From: Lysobacter antibioticus
Lineage (GTDB): Bacteria; Pseudomonadota; Gammaproteobacteria; Xanthomonadales; Xanthomonadaceae
DNA: 64,000 bases
NCBI RefSeq assembly: GCF_000731095.1
Contig: NZ_JMTZ01000006.1
Span: 1-64,000, forward strand
Reading direction: 5' to 3'
The notes below the pieces were generated by a model, which had not been told where the DNA came from, searched no databases, and saw only the letters and a program-made list of their open reading frames with translations. Positions 37,229-46,704 of the stretch are shown piece by piece (the first letter of the stretch is position 1; each line of letters starts with the position of its first letter). The position numbers and the translations under genes were made by a program.

Positions 37229-40078
37229 ATGTCCGCGTCTTTCTCTTCGACTCTTCCCCACGACGGCCCAGCACTCGAACACGCGCTCGCCGAGCGTGCG
37301 CTGACGCGCTTGCGCGCCGCCTCGCCGGAGGCGCGCGCCGCGCTCGACGATGCCGGCCTGGCCGCGCGGGTGGCGCGCGTCGCCGCGGTCAGCGACTTCG
37401 CCATCGACACCTTGGTGCGGCAACCGGCCTTGTTGCTCGCGCTCGGCGCCGACGACGGCGCGAGCGAACCGCCGCCGCCTTCGCTCGAGGCCGAGTTCCG
37501 CGCCGACTGGGGCGCGCGCCTGCGCCGTTACCGCGCCGCCGGTTCGACGCGCCTGATCTGGCGCGACACGCTCGGCCTGGACCGGGTCGAGGACACCTTG
37601 GAGGGCAGCACTCGCTTGGCCGAGGTTTGCCTGCAGGTCGCATTGAGCGCACTCGAAGACGAATTCGAACGCCGCCACGGCGCGGTGCGCACCCGCGACG
37701 GCGAACGCGTGCGCCTGGTCGTGTTCGGCCTGGGCAAGCTCGGCGGCGGCGAGCTCAATTTCAGTTCCGACGTCGACCTGGTCTACGCCTACGAGCACGA
37801 CGGCAGCACCGAGTTCGACGGCCGCGACGCCGCGCGCGCGCTCGACGCCGAGGCTTATTTCGCCAAGCTCGGCCAGCAACTGGCGCGCTTGCTCGACGAG
37901 ATCACCGCCGACGGCTTCTGCCACCGCGTCGACTTGCGTCTGCGCCCCTACGGCAACGCCGGTCGCGTGGCCTGGTCGTTCGCGGCGATGGAACAGTATT
38001 TCCAGCGCGAAGGCCGCGACTGGGAGCGTTATGCCTGGCAGAAGGCGCGCCCGGTGGCCGGCGACCTCGAGGCCGGCGAACGCTTCCTGGATGCGTTGCG
38101 GCCGTTCGTGTATCGGCGTTATCTCGACTTCGGCGCGCTCGACGGTTTGCGCGCGATGAAGGCGGCGATCAGCGCCGAGGTCGCGCGCAAGGAACTGGCC
38201 GACGACATCAAGCGCGGCCCCGGCGGCATCCGTGAGATCGAATTCCTGGTCCAGGCCCTGCAACTGATCCGCGGCGGCCGCGAAGCCGAACTGCGCGGGC
38301 GCCGTCTGTTGCCTGCGCTGCGCGAATTGATCGCGCTGCGCCAGATCGCCGAAGAAACCGGCGAGTCGCTGGCCGAGGCTTATCGCTTCCTGCGCCGTCT
38401 GGAGAACCGCCTGCAGATGCTGCGCGACGCCCAGACCCATGCCTTGCCGGCGGCCGAAAGCGACCGCCTGCGCATCGCCGTCGGCCTGGGCTATCCGGAT
38501 TGGTATGCGCTGGCGGGCGAACTCGAACGTTGGCGCGAACGCGTGACCGGCGAGTTCGAGGCCTTGCTCGCGCCGCGCCGCCGCCGCGCCGCGCCCGATG
38601 CCCTGACCGCGTACTGGCGCGCGCTGCCCGAGTCCGGCGATGCCGAGACCTTGGCCGAGGCCGGCTTCGAGGCCGCTGCCGATGCCGACGGCGCGCTGCG
38701 CGATTTCGCCCGCAGCCCCGGCGTGCGCGGTTTGTCGGATGCCGCGCGTACGCGCCTGGACCGAGTGTTGCCGGCGCTGCTGCAGGGCGCGGCGACCTCG
38801 TCGCAGCCGATGCTCGCGCTCAAGCGACTGCTCGCATTGCTGCACAACGTCCTGCGCCGCAGCGCCTACCTGGCCTTGCTCGATGAGCAGCCGGCGGCGT
38901 TGTCGCGCCTGGTCGAGGCGGTGTCGCGCAGCGCCTTGCTGGCCGAGCGCCTGGCCTCGCATCCGCTGCTGCTCGACGAGTTGCTCGACGCGCGCGTGGT
39001 CGGCCCCTTGCCGGGCCGGGAAGAACTGCAGGCGGCCAGCGCCGAGGTCGACGGCGGCGACGATGCCGAGGCGACGCTGCAGGCGCTCAACGAGGTGCGG
39101 CAGTCGCTGAGCTTCCGCATCGCCATGGCCCTGCGCGACGGCCGCCAGAGCGCCGAGCAGAGCGCGCGCCAGCTCGCCTGGCTCGCCGACGGCGTGGTTA
39201 TGCGCATCCTGGCCTTGGCCGAGCAGGAAGTGGCGAGTGCGCATGGCCGCGTGCCGGGCGCGCGTTTCGCCGTGCTCGGTTACGGCAGCCTCGGCGGCGA
39301 GGAACTCGGCTTCGGTTCCGATCTCGATCTGGTGTTTCTCTACGACGCGCCGGCGATCGAAGGCGGGGCGCAGTCCGACGGCGCGCGTCCGCTCGACGCC
39401 GGGCGCTGGTTCGCGCGCCTGGCGCAGAAGATCGTCGCCCTGCTCGGCGCGGTCACCGCGGCCGGGCGTTTGTTCGACGTCGACGTGCGCCTGCGCCCGG
39501 ACGGCGCCAAGGGCCTGCTGGTGTCGTCCTTGGCCAGCTTCAGCGACTACCAGTACGAGCGCGCCTGGACCTGGGAGCACCAGGCCCTGGTGCGTGCGCG
39601 CTTCGTCGCCGGCGATACCGGCCTGCACGAGCGCTTCGAGGCGGTGCGCGAACGCACCCTGGCGCGCGAGCGCGACCTGGCCAAGTTGCGCGACGACGTC
39701 GCCAAGATGCGCTTGAAGATGCGCGCCGAGCTCGACCGTAGCGACGCCGCCTATTTCGACCTCAAGCAGGGCGAGGGCGGCCTGGTCGACCTGGAGTTCT
39801 TGCTGCAATACCTGGTGTTGCGTGATTCGGTGCGCGAGCGCGCCTTGTTGTCGCCGCGCGACTCGGCCGGCCTGATCGAGGCGGCGCGTCGCTGCGGCGC
39901 CTTCGACGACACCCAGGCCGCCTCGCTGCGCGTGGCGCATACGACCTTGCTGGCGGCGGGCCTGGAATGCACGCTCGACCGGCGCCCGCGCCGGGTGGTC
40001 GAGACCGAGGCGATCGCTGCCTCGCGCGCGGCCATCTCCACGGCGATGCAGGCGCACGGCCTGCGCGAGGCGTCATGA
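37229..40078 (+). CDS. glnE: Bifunctional glutamine synthetase adenylyltransferase/deadenylyltransferase
   Basis: GlnE adds and removes AMP on glutamine synthetase in response to PII and glutamine. The 949-residue protein has the usual duplicated architecture: an N-terminal nucleotidyltransferase domain with [20 protein letters not shown] and a C-terminal one with [20 protein letters not shown], each followed by helical regulatory domains ([20 protein letters not shown] in the first). I start at the ATG at 37229 (MSASFSS); the frame is open further upstream but without conserved residues. It is followed 13 bp later by an unrelated small immunity-like gene. Confidence 0.97.
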   Translation: MSASFSSTLPHDGPALEHALAERALTRLRAASPEARAALDDAGLAARVARVAAVSDFAIDTLVRQPALLLALGADDGASEPPPPSLEAEFRADWGARLRRYRAAGSTRLIWRDTLGLDRVEDTLEGSTRLAEVCLQVALSALEDEFERRHGAVRTRDGERVRLVVFGLGKLGGGELNFSSDVDLVYAYEHDGSTEFDGRDAARALDAEAYFAKLGQQLARLLDEITADGFCHRVDLRLRPYGNAGRVAWSFAAMEQYFQREGRDWERYAWQKARPVAGDLEAGERFLDALRPFVYRRYLDFGALDGLRAMKAAISAEVARKELADDIKRGPGGIREIEFLVQALQLIRGGREAELRGRRLLPALRELIALRQIAEETGESLAEAYRFLRRLENRLQMLRDAQTHALPAAESDRLRIAVGLGYPDWYALAGELERWRERVTGEFEALLAPRRRRAAPDALTAYWRALPESGDAETLAEAGFEAAADADGALRDFARSPGVRGLSDAARTRLDRVLPALLQGAATSSQPMLALKRLLALLHNVLRRSAYLALLDEQPAALSRLVEAVSRSALLAERLASHPLLLDELLDARVVGPLPGREELQAASAEVDGGDDAEATLQALNEVRQSLSFRIAMALRDGRQSAEQSARQLAWLADGVVMRILALAEQEVASAHGRVPGARFAVLGYGSLGGEELGFGSDLDLVFLYDAPAIEGGAQSDGARPLDAGRWFARLAQKIVALLGAVTAAGRLFDVDVRLRPDGAKGLLVSSLASFSDYQYERAWTWEHQALVRARFVAGDTGLHERFEAVRERTLARERDLAKLRDDVAKMRLKMRAELDRSDAAYFDLKQGEGGLVDLEFLLQYLVLRDSVRERALLSPRDSAGLIEAARRCGAFDDTQAASLRVAHTTLLAAGLECTLDRRPRRVVETEAIAASRAAISTAMQAHGLREAS

Positions 40079-40091
40079 GCGGGCCGCAGGC

Positions 40092-40493
40092 ATGATCGAC
40101 GACACCGCGCGCGGCATGATCTCGGTGTGGATGGGCACGACCACGCAATCGCCGCAGGCGTTCGAGCGCTATCTCGACGGCATGGAAGCGAGCGGTTCGG
40201 GCTGCCCGGCGCATCGCGACTTCGGCTGCGACTTTCTCGATGCGGATTTCTTCATCGCCTATGCCACCGCCGGGCATCGGCGCGTGCCGATCGAGGAACT
40301 GGTGCGGGAAGTAGACACGCATACGCCGCAGACCGAACGCGCGATCCTCGCGCGCTGTCATGAGCTCGGCGTGATCGAAGGCAATGCGCTGTATTTCTAC
40401 GACCACGCCGTTTTCCACGAAGCGCAGCCCGGGCGGCGTTACAACGAGTTGTATTTCATCGGCAACTTCGCCAACCCGCGCCAAGCCCGCTAG
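40092..40493 (+). CDS. Immunity protein 22 (Imm22)-like protein
   Basis: A 133-residue protein resembling the Imm22 family of polymorphic-toxin immunity proteins: MISVWMGTTTQSPQAFERYL at the start, CPAHRDFGCDFLDADFFIAY next, and a C-terminal ALYFYDHAVF strand. It has no signal peptide, so it would act in the cytoplasm. It starts 13 bp after glnE on the same strand and may be co-transcribed, but no toxin gene is adjacent, making it an orphan. The ATG at 40092 is one option; ATG 40116 would give a slightly shorter form. Confidence 0.7.
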   Translation: MIDDTARGMISVWMGTTTQSPQAFERYLDGMEASGSGCPAHRDFGCDFLDADFFIAYATAGHRRVPIEELVREVDTHTPQTERAILARCHELGVIEGNALYFYDHAVFHEAQPGRRYNELYFIGNFANPRQAR

Positions 40494-40514
40494 GCGCGGC
40501 CGTCGGCCGAATGC

Positions 40515-41498
40515 TCAGTCGCGCAGGCCCAGCCGTTGCCGGACTTCCTGCGCGACCCGCGCGGTTTCGCGCAACGGCGTCACCGGGTAGGCCGACAAGC
40601 GTTGGTCGAAGGGCCGTACGCGGCCGAGGCTGAGCAGGCTGTCGACGAAACGGCCCGGGCGGCCGTCGACGCGCTCGATGCCGAAGGCGAACACCGGCAC
40701 GCGCGTGGCCGCGGCTTCCGACAGCATGTTGACCGAGTCGGCGGTGCAGACGATGCGGTCGGCCCAGCCGAGCAGGCCGGGATACGGGTTGCTGCCCTCG
40801 CCGGGCTCGTACCAGGACACCCGCGGCAGGCGTGCCAGACGCTGGCGCAGGCGCGCGCGGATCTCGACCGGCGTGCGTCGCGAGGTGGTCGCCAACAGGC
40901 TGCCCGACTCGCGTTCGAGCAGGGTCTGCAACTGCGTCGCCAGCACGTCGAACGCGGCCTGGTCGAACTTCGCGTGCGCGCTCGGGCCGCCGAGCAACAA
41001 GGCCGTACGCGGCCCGGGCAGGGCGCCGAACGCGGGAAAGGCGCTGCGCGCGCCGGCCAGCCACAGGTCGTCGACCGGGTTGAGGCTGCCGAGCAGGGTG
41101 ACGACGTTGCTGCCGTGCAGGCCGTCGTGCTCGGGCGCGATCACCAGGTCCCAGTGTTTCGGCGAGATGCGCGGGTCGAGGATCTGCACCGCCGCGCAGC
41201 CGTCGCCGCGCAGCAGCCGGGTGGCCAGCGCGGCCTGGCGACCGCAACCGATCACCAGCGCCGGGCGGGCGCCGCGGGCGCGAACGAATTCGGGGCCGAA
41301 GGCCTGGCCGGCGCCAGGCAGGCACCGTGGCGAGGCCCAGCGCCAGGGCGCACGCGGGCTCAGCGTCCAATCGATCGCCGGCCGGCCCAGGGCCTGGGTC
41401 AGGGCATTGGCTTGGCGCTGATTGCCGGCATGGCCGTCGGTCAGGATCCAGGTTGCAGCCGTGGAGCTAGTTTTGGCAGAAAGACCGTTTCGTTGCAC
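40515..41498 (-). CDS. ELM1-like GT-B fold protein (DUF1022)
   Basis: A 327-residue protein of the family named after plant mitochondrial fission protein ELM1. Family hallmarks are WILTDGHAGNQRQANALTQA at the N-terminus, the QILDPRISPKHWDLVIAPEH segment, ALLLGGPSAHAKFD, and a C-terminal ADRIVCTADSVNMLSEAAAT that resembles the donor-binding half of GT-B glycosyltransferases. Bacterial members are thought to be envelope-related glycosyltransferases, but none is well defined. It is convergent with the Imm22-like gene. Confidence 0.85.
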   Translation of the reverse strand: MQRNGLSAKTSSTAATWILTDGHAGNQRQANALTQALGRPAIDWTLSPRAPWRWASPRCLPGAGQAFGPEFVRARGARPALVIGCGRQAALATRLLRGDGCAAVQILDPRISPKHWDLVIAPEHDGLHGSNVVTLLGSLNPVDDLWLAGARSAFPAFGALPGPRTALLLGGPSAHAKFDQAAFDVLATQLQTLLERESGSLLATTSRRTPVEIRARLRQRLARLPRVSWYEPGEGSNPYPGLLGWADRIVCTADSVNMLSEAAATRVPVFAFGIERVDGRPGRFVDSLLSLGRVRPFDQRLSAYPVTPLRETARVAQEVRQRLGLRD

Positions 41499-41603
41499 AG
41501 ATGCGCTTAATCCGTTCCGGGATTGTCGGTTCTAAGGTCAGATTGAGACTCTACACTTCGTCTCCCGATCAATGCCCAGCGCGGCAGCCTCATGGAGAAG
41601 ACG

Positions 41604-42191
41604 ATGTCCAGGCCCCTGAACGACGAAGCCCTCGATCAACTGTTCCGCACCGCCCGCACGCATAACGAGCTCGGCGGCGAGGTCAGCGACGAGACGCTGC
41701 GCCAGCTGTACGACCTGGTCAAATGGGCGCCGACCAGCGCCAACGGCTCGCCGGCGCGCTTCGTGTTCGTGAAGTCGGCGCAGGCCAAGGAAAAGCTGCG
41801 CCCGGCCCTGTCGGAAGGCAACCTGGCCAAGACCATGGCTGCCCCGGTCACGGTGATCGTCGCCCACGACCTGGAGTTCCACGACAAGCTGCCCTACCTG
41901 TTCCCGCATGCCGATGCCCGCAGCTGGTTTGCCGGCAACGACGAGCACATCCGCACCACCGCGTTCCGCAACGGCAGCCTGCAGGGCGCCTACCTGATCC
42001 TCGCGGCGCGTTCGCTCGGCCTGGACACCGGCGCGATGTCGGGCTTCGACAACGCCAAGGTCGACGAGGCCTTCTTCGCCGGCACCCAGGTCAAGTCCAA
42101 CTTCCTGATCAACCTCGGCGTTGGTGCGCCGGCGGCGCTGTTCCCGCGTTCGCCGCGCCTGCCGTTCGACGAAGCCGCGCGCATCGATTGA
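41604..42191 (+). CDS. RutE/HadB-like nitroreductase family protein
   Basis: A 195-residue FMN-dependent oxidoreductase of the malonic semialdehyde reductase RutE subgroup. The start at 41604 follows GGAGA; an ATG twelve bases earlier lies within that ribosome-binding site. Motifs: [20 protein letters not shown] (FMN-binding), [13 protein letters not shown] strand read as [17 protein letters not shown], and the C-terminal [20 protein letters not shown]. RutE works in pyrimidine degradation in E. coli, but no other rut gene is present, so a general 3-oxo-acid/quinone reductase role is as likely. Confidence 0.88.
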   Translation: MSRPLNDEALDQLFRTARTHNELGGEVSDETLRQLYDLVKWAPTSANGSPARFVFVKSAQAKEKLRPALSEGNLAKTMAAPVTVIVAHDLEFHDKLPYLFPHADARSWFAGNDEHIRTTAFRNGSLQGAYLILAARSLGLDTGAMSGFDNAKVDEAFFAGTQVKSNFLINLGVGAPAALFPRSPRLPFDEAARID

Positions 42192-42321
42192 GGCGTGCGC
42201 GCCGCCACGCTTCCGGCGCGGGCCGAAGCCGGCCCGCGCTTGCTTGCGCAATAGTGCCGTGATGTCGTTACCCCCGACCCATACGATCCATCCCCTTACG
42301 ACTCCATTCGAGGAACTCACC

Positions 42322-42912
42322 ATGAAGCGCATCCTGCTTGCCGCTGCCCTGGGCCTGGCCTTCGCCGGCACCGCCAGCGCCGCCGCCGTGACCTACAAGA
42401 TCGACCCCAACCACACCGACGTGGTGGTCGGCTGGAGCCACTTCGGCTTCTCCAACCCGGTCGCGCATTTCGGCAAGGTCGACGGCACCATCACCTACGA
42501 TCCGGCCAAGCCGGCGGCGTCCTCGGTGCAGGTGACCATCCCGTTGGACGGCCTGGATTCGCACGTGCCGGATTTCGACGAGCACCTCAAGAGCGCCGAT
42601 TTCTTCGACGCCGAGAAATTCCCGACCATCACCTTCAAGAGCACCAAGGTCGAAGCGGCCGGCGACAAGAAGCTCAAGGTGAGTGGCGAGCTGACCGTGC
42701 ACGGCGTGACCAAGCCGGCCGTGCTCGACGTCACCATCAACAAGATCGGCGAGCAGCCGATGGCCAAGCGCGCCGCCGCCGGTTTCGACGCCAGCACCAC
42801 GCTCAAGCGCAGCGATTTCGGCCTCGGCAAGTACGCGCCGAACGTCAGCGACGAAGTCAGCATCCGCATCACCACCGAAGCGCTGGTGCCCAAGCCCGAA
42901 GCCAAGAAGTAA
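42322..42912 (+). CDS. YceI-family periplasmic protein
   Basis: A 196-residue exported lipocalin-like protein that binds polyisoprenoids in characterised relatives. The start at 42322 has a GAGGA site, and a clear signal peptide (MKRILLAAALGLAFAGTASA) is cleaved before AVTYKIDPNHTDVVV. Family features include WSHFGFSNPVAHFGKVDGTI, HLKSADFFDAEKFPTITFKS and LTVHGVTKPAVLDV. It is followed 10 bp later by a pirin gene, so the two may be co-expressed. Confidence 0.93.
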   Translation: MKRILLAAALGLAFAGTASAAAVTYKIDPNHTDVVVGWSHFGFSNPVAHFGKVDGTITYDPAKPAASSVQVTIPLDGLDSHVPDFDEHLKSADFFDAEKFPTITFKSTKVEAAGDKKLKVSGELTVHGVTKPAVLDVTINKIGEQPMAKRAAAGFDASTTLKRSDFGLGKYAPNVSDEVSIRITTEALVPKPEAKK

Positions 42913-42922
42913 GCGCGACCGC

Positions 42923-43636
42923 ATGATCATCGAACGCCCATCCAGCGCCCGCGGCCAGGTCCAGGCGGGTTGGCTAGACAGCCGCCACACGTTTTCGTTC
43001 GGCGGCTATTACGACCCGGCCTGGATGGGCTTCGGTGCCTTGCGCGTGATCAACGAAGACCGCGTCGAAGCCGGCGCGGGCTTCGCGCCGCATCGCCACG
43101 CCAATATGGAAATCCTCAGCTACGTGCTGAGCGGCCGCCTGTCGCACAAAGGCAGCGCCGACGACGGCGGCGTCATCGGCCCCGGCGAGCTGCAGTGGAT
43201 GAGCGCCGGTCACGGCGTCGAACACAGCGAGTACAACGGCTCCGACAGCGAGCCGGTGCATTTCCTGCAGATCTGGGTCCAGCCCGACCGGCTCAACGCC
43301 CAACCCGCCTACGCCAAGCGCGAGGCGGCCGAAGCGCGCGACGGCGAGTTCGTTCTCCTGGCCTCGCGCGACGGCGCCCACGGCGGCCTGCCGGTGCGCC
43401 AAGACCTGCGCCTGTATTCGCTGGCCCTGGCGCCCGGGTCCAGCGCGCGACGCCTGCTTGACGCGGGACGGCTGTATTGGCTGCAGGTCGCGCGGGGGCG
43501 GGTCGAGGTGGGCGGACGCACGCTCGAAGCCGGCGATGCGCTGGGGTTTCGCGAAGAATCGGTCGAACTGGTGTCGACCGGGTTGGGCGATACGACGGCC
43601 GATCTGCTGTTTTTCGATCTGCCGCCGGCGGGTTGA
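42923..43636 (+). CDS. Pirin-family bicupin
   Basis: A 237-residue pirin-like protein of the YhaK/quercetinase type. The N-terminal cupin has the metal ligands in APHRHANMEILSYVLSG and GHGVEHSEYN, plus the characteristic DSRHTFSFGGYYDPAWMGFG opening. The second cupin lacks a full ligand set. Such proteins are iron-containing and redox-sensitive, and some cleave quercetin; the physiological substrate here is unknown. Downstream lies a repeat pair with no gene until 43970. Confidence 0.92.
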   Translation: MIIERPSSARGQVQAGWLDSRHTFSFGGYYDPAWMGFGALRVINEDRVEAGAGFAPHRHANMEILSYVLSGRLSHKGSADDGGVIGPGELQWMSAGHGVEHSEYNGSDSEPVHFLQIWVQPDRLNAQPAYAKREAAEARDGEFVLLASRDGAHGGLPVRQDLRLYSLALAPGSSARRLLDAGRLYWLQVARGRVEVGGRTLEAGDALGFREESVELVSTGLGDTTADLLFFDLPPAG

Positions 43637-43655
43637 GAGCAAGAGCAAGAATCAA

Positions 43656-43874
43656 GAGCAAATCCCCCCTGGCCCCCCTTTTTCAAAGGGGGGGACCGTT
43701 ACGGGGATTTCGCCGATCTGAGCCTTGATCGCTTCGATCAATCTTTAGCTGATCGAGCCGTTCGCTTCGTCGTTACGAGATCAAGAGCACCCGGAGGCGA
43801 CCAAGCCGCCAGTGCTGCCATACCCACCAGAAGGATTCCCCCCCTTTGAAAAAGGGGGCTAGGGGGGATTTGCT
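43656..43874. repeat. Inverted pair of C-run/G-run repeats
   Basis: Left arm 43656-43696 (AGCAAATCCCCCCTGGCCCC, then CCTTTTTCAAAGGGGGGG) and right arm 43833-43874 (GGATTCCCCCCCTTTGAAAA, then AGGGGGCTAGGGGGGATTTG) are reverse complements about 135 bp apart. Each arm is itself a hairpin. They fill most of the 333-bp gap between pirin and the zinc-finger gene and could be a miniature mobile or palindromic element. Confidence 0.82.
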
Positions 43875-43969
43875 CCTAACGTACCCAACCCGGCCGCCGC
43901 GCCCCGCACACGGCCTTGCCCCGCAACGCTGCTAAACTGCCACCCCCGCGTCGCCATCCGTCGTCCCTC

Positions 43970-44170
43970 ATGACCGCAGCCAACGCCCATCCCACCCAGG
44001 CCAACGCCGAGCAGCGCTATACCGTCACGCGCGCCGACCTGCCGTTGAGCTGCCCGCTGCCGTCGATGGCGCTGTGGAACTCGCATCCGCGCGTGTACCT
44101 GCCGATCGAGGCCGAGCGCGAATGCCAGTGCCCGTACTGCGGCGCGCATTTCACCCTGGTCGACGACTGA
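43970..44170 (+). CDS. Zf-CHCC zinc-finger protein
   Basis: A 66-residue protein of the zinc-finger CHCC family, related to the zinc-binding part of the mitochondrial complex I subunit NDUFS6. The core reads LSCPLPSMALWNSHPRVYLP then CQCPYCGAHFTLVDD, supplying C-H-C-C ligands. Function in bacteria is not known. It starts at 43970 (MTAANAHP) and ends 10 bp before the glycosyltransferase gene, heading the LPS cluster. Confidence 0.88.
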   Translation: MTAANAHPTQANAEQRYTVTRADLPLSCPLPSMALWNSHPRVYLPIEAERECQCPYCGAHFTLVDD

Positions 44171-44180
44171 TCGCGGCCGC

Positions 44181-45329
44181 GTGACACCGCCCACGCCGAC
44201 CATGCGCCGGCTGACGGTGATGCAATTGCTGCCGAAGCTGGAATCCGGCGGCGTCGAACGTTCGACTCTCGAAGTCGCCGAAGCGCTAGTGCGCGCCGGC
44301 CACCGCGCCATCGTGGTCTCGGCCGGCGGCCGCCTGGTGCCGCAACTCGTCGCCTCGGGCGCCGAACACATCGAACTGGCGATCGGGCGCAAATCGCCTT
44401 CGACCCTGCGCCATGGCTTCACCTTGCGCCGGCTGTGGGCCGAGCACTCGGTCGACATCGTCCACGCGCGTTCGCGCCTGCCTGCCTGGATCGGCCTGCT
44501 GGCCTGGCGCGGCATGGACGAGGCGACGCGGCCGCGCTTTGTAACCACTGTGCATGGGCTCAATTCGCCGTCGCGCTACAGCGCGGTGATGACCCGCGGC
44601 GAACGCACCATCTGCGTCTCGCGCACGGTCCGCGACTACGTGCTCGAACACTATCCCGATACCGACCCGGACAAGCTGCGCATCATTGCGCGCGGCATCG
44701 ACCCGGCGGCGTTCCCGCACGCGCCCTGGCCCGATCCGCAGGCGCGGGCCTGGGCCGCGGCGCGGCATCCCGCGCTCGCCGGCGACGGCCCCTTGTTGCT
44801 GTTGCCCGGACGCGGTACGCGCCTGAAGGGCCATGCCGATGCGCTGGCCTTGCTCGCCGCGATCCGCGCCGACGGCCGCGATGCGCGGCTGTGGCTGCCG
44901 GGCGCGCGCGAAGCCGGGCGCGAGGCGTATATCGTCGAACTGGAACAGGCCGCGCAGCAACTCGGCATCGGCGAGGCGATCGCCTTCACCGCACCGACCG
45001 ACGAGATTGCCCGCGCCTATGCCGCGAGCGATCTGGTCCTGCAGCTCTCGCGCAAACCCGAGGCCTTCGGCCGCACCGTGGTCGAAGCCTTGTCCTGCGG
45101 GCGTGCTGTGGTCGGTTGGAATTACGGCGGTGTCGGCGAGCTGCTGACCCAGTTGCAGCCGCGCGGCGCGGTCGCGCCGTTCGACCTGCAGGCCCTGCGC
45201 GCGGCGGCTTGCGAATTGCTAACGCAAGCGCCCGCGGCTGTGGATACGATGGCGTTTTCCCTGCGGGCGATGCAGGAGGCCACGCTTGCCGTCTATGCCG
45301 AACTCGTCGATGCCGCACACCGCGCCTGA
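44181..45329 (+). CDS. GT4-family glycosyltransferase
   Basis: A 382-residue GT-B fold, retaining glycosyltransferase. It begins at a GTG (an ATG at 44202 is an alternative). The N-terminal acceptor domain opens QLLPKLESGGVERSTLEVAE, typical of LPS core enzymes, and the C-terminal donor domain has the E-x7-E motif KPEAFGRTVVEALSCG. It probably adds a sugar to the lipopolysaccharide core or O-antigen, given the O-antigen ligase, lipid A acyltransferase and Kdo transferase genes that follow. The next gene overlaps its 3' end. Confidence 0.9.
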   Translation: MTPPTPTMRRLTVMQLLPKLESGGVERSTLEVAEALVRAGHRAIVVSAGGRLVPQLVASGAEHIELAIGRKSPSTLRHGFTLRRLWAEHSVDIVHARSRLPAWIGLLAWRGMDEATRPRFVTTVHGLNSPSRYSAVMTRGERTICVSRTVRDYVLEHYPDTDPDKLRIIARGIDPAAFPHAPWPDPQARAWAAARHPALAGDGPLLLLPGRGTRLKGHADALALLAAIRADGRDARLWLPGAREAGREAYIVELEQAAQQLGIGEAIAFTAPTDEIARAYAASDLVLQLSRKPEAFGRTVVEALSCGRAVVGWNYGGVGELLTQLQPRGAVAPFDLQALRAAACELLTQAPAAVDTMAFSLRAMQEATLAVYAELVDAAHRA

Positions 45330-46671
45330 TCCGGCGACGGCTTCGTCCGGGCCGCCGCCCGCCGAGGCACCTCATGCGATCGTCGGCTGGCGCTGGGCGC
45401 CGGCCTGGATCCTGGCCTATGTCGCGCTGCTGTTCGCGCCGGGCTATGCCGAAACCGTACTCACCCTCGGTGCGCTGACCGCCCTGGTGCGACTGGTGCT
45501 GGTGCGCTTCAACACCGGCGCGCGCCTGCTCAGCGATCCGGCCTGGGTGCTGACCAGCGCCTTGTTCGCGGCGTACTGGTTGCCGGAACTGATCTCGGCC
45601 ACCGATGCGGTCGACCCGGGCCGCGCCTTGCGTGAGGCCGCGGTCGATCTGCGCTATCTGCCGTTCCTGTGGCTGGTCGCGGCGGCGGTCGCGACCCGGC
45701 AGGGGCAACGCACCACCTTCGGCGGCCTGGCCATCATCATCGGCCTGTGGACCGTCGATGCCTTGCTGCAAGGCCTCACCGGCACCAGCCCGCTGTTCTT
45801 CGGCATCGACTCGCTGAAGCAGGCGATCAGCGGCCACGGCATGTGTTCGGACGCCGAGATCGCCAGTGTCGACCGCCTCAGCGGCGTGCTCGGCCCGTGC
45901 AATCTCAAGCTCGGCCAGGTGATCGCGAGCTTCTCGCCGTTTGTGCTGTACGCGGTCGGCCGCCGTTTCCGTCTCGGCGGTTGGTTGGTCGCTGCCGCCG
46001 CGGTCGGCGTGGTCGTGGTATTGGCCGGCTCGCGCGCGTCGTGGATCACCTACGGCCTGGTGCTGGTGCTGTCGGGTTGGCGCCTGCTCGGCTGGAAACG
46101 CCTGCTCGGCGTATTCGCGTTCGGCGTGCTGGCACTGGCGCTGCTCGACCAGACCAGCCCGCAGGTGCACGACCGCCTCGCCCGCACCGCGCACATCGTC
46201 AGCGCCGACGTCGAAGGCCTCGACAGCGCGCTGTCGGGGCGCACGCGCATCTGGCGCGCGGCGCTGTGCATGGTCGGCGAGCATCCGCTCAACGGCGTCG
46301 GCGCACGCGGTTTCCGCGAAGCCTTTCCGGCCTGCGACCCGCAACCCGGGCGCACCACGTCCTGGGGCGAAGGCCCGGCGCTGCATGCGCACCAGTTGCT
46401 GCTCGAAGTGCTCGCCGAAACCGGCGCTTTCGGCCTGTTGCTATGGCTGGCCGGCGCCGCATTGGCCTGGCGCGCGTGGGCGGTCGCCGACGCGCGCGCG
46501 CGCGAAGCCGCGCGGCCGGCGATGCTGGCCCTGCTGGTGACGGTGTTCCCGTTCAACACCCACCTGGCCTTCTATTCGACCTTCTGGGGCGGGCTGACCT
46601 TGCTGTTGGCGGCCTTGTACGCCGGCAGCCTGCTGGCGCAGCCGCCGGACGAGGGCGACGCGACGGCGTAA
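45310..46671 (+). CDS. O-antigen ligase-like membrane protein
   Basis: A 453-residue polytopic inner-membrane protein of the O-antigen ligase/polymerase (Wzy_C) family. About ten hydrophobic segments are visible. The conserved periplasmic loop holds LAGSRASWITYGLVLVLSGW and the HPLNGVGARGFREAFPACDP segment, followed by HAHQLLLEVLAETGAFGLLL. The ligase joins O-antigen to lipid A-core in the periplasm. Its start at 45310 lies inside the end of the glycosyltransferase gene, so translation is coupled. A ligase cannot be distinguished with certainty from a polymerase by sequence. Confidence 0.88.
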   Translation: MPHTAPDPATASSGPPPAEAPHAIVGWRWAPAWILAYVALLFAPGYAETVLTLGALTALVRLVLVRFNTGARLLSDPAWVLTSALFAAYWLPELISATDAVDPGRALREAAVDLRYLPFLWLVAAAVATRQGQRTTFGGLAIIIGLWTVDALLQGLTGTSPLFFGIDSLKQAISGHGMCSDAEIASVDRLSGVLGPCNLKLGQVIASFSPFVLYAVGRRFRLGGWLVAAAAVGVVVVLAGSRASWITYGLVLVLSGWRLLGWKRLLGVFAFGVLALALLDQTSPQVHDRLARTAHIVSADVEGLDSALSGRTRIWRAALCMVGEHPLNGVGARGFREAFPACDPQPGRTTSWGEGPALHAHQLLLEVLAETGAFGLLLWLAGAALAWRAWAVADARAREAARPAMLALLVTVFPFNTHLAFYSTFWGGLTLLLAALYAGSLLAQPPDEGDATA

Positions 46672-46704
46672 GCGGTCGCGTTGTTCTGGTCCCGACCGGG
46701 CCGA

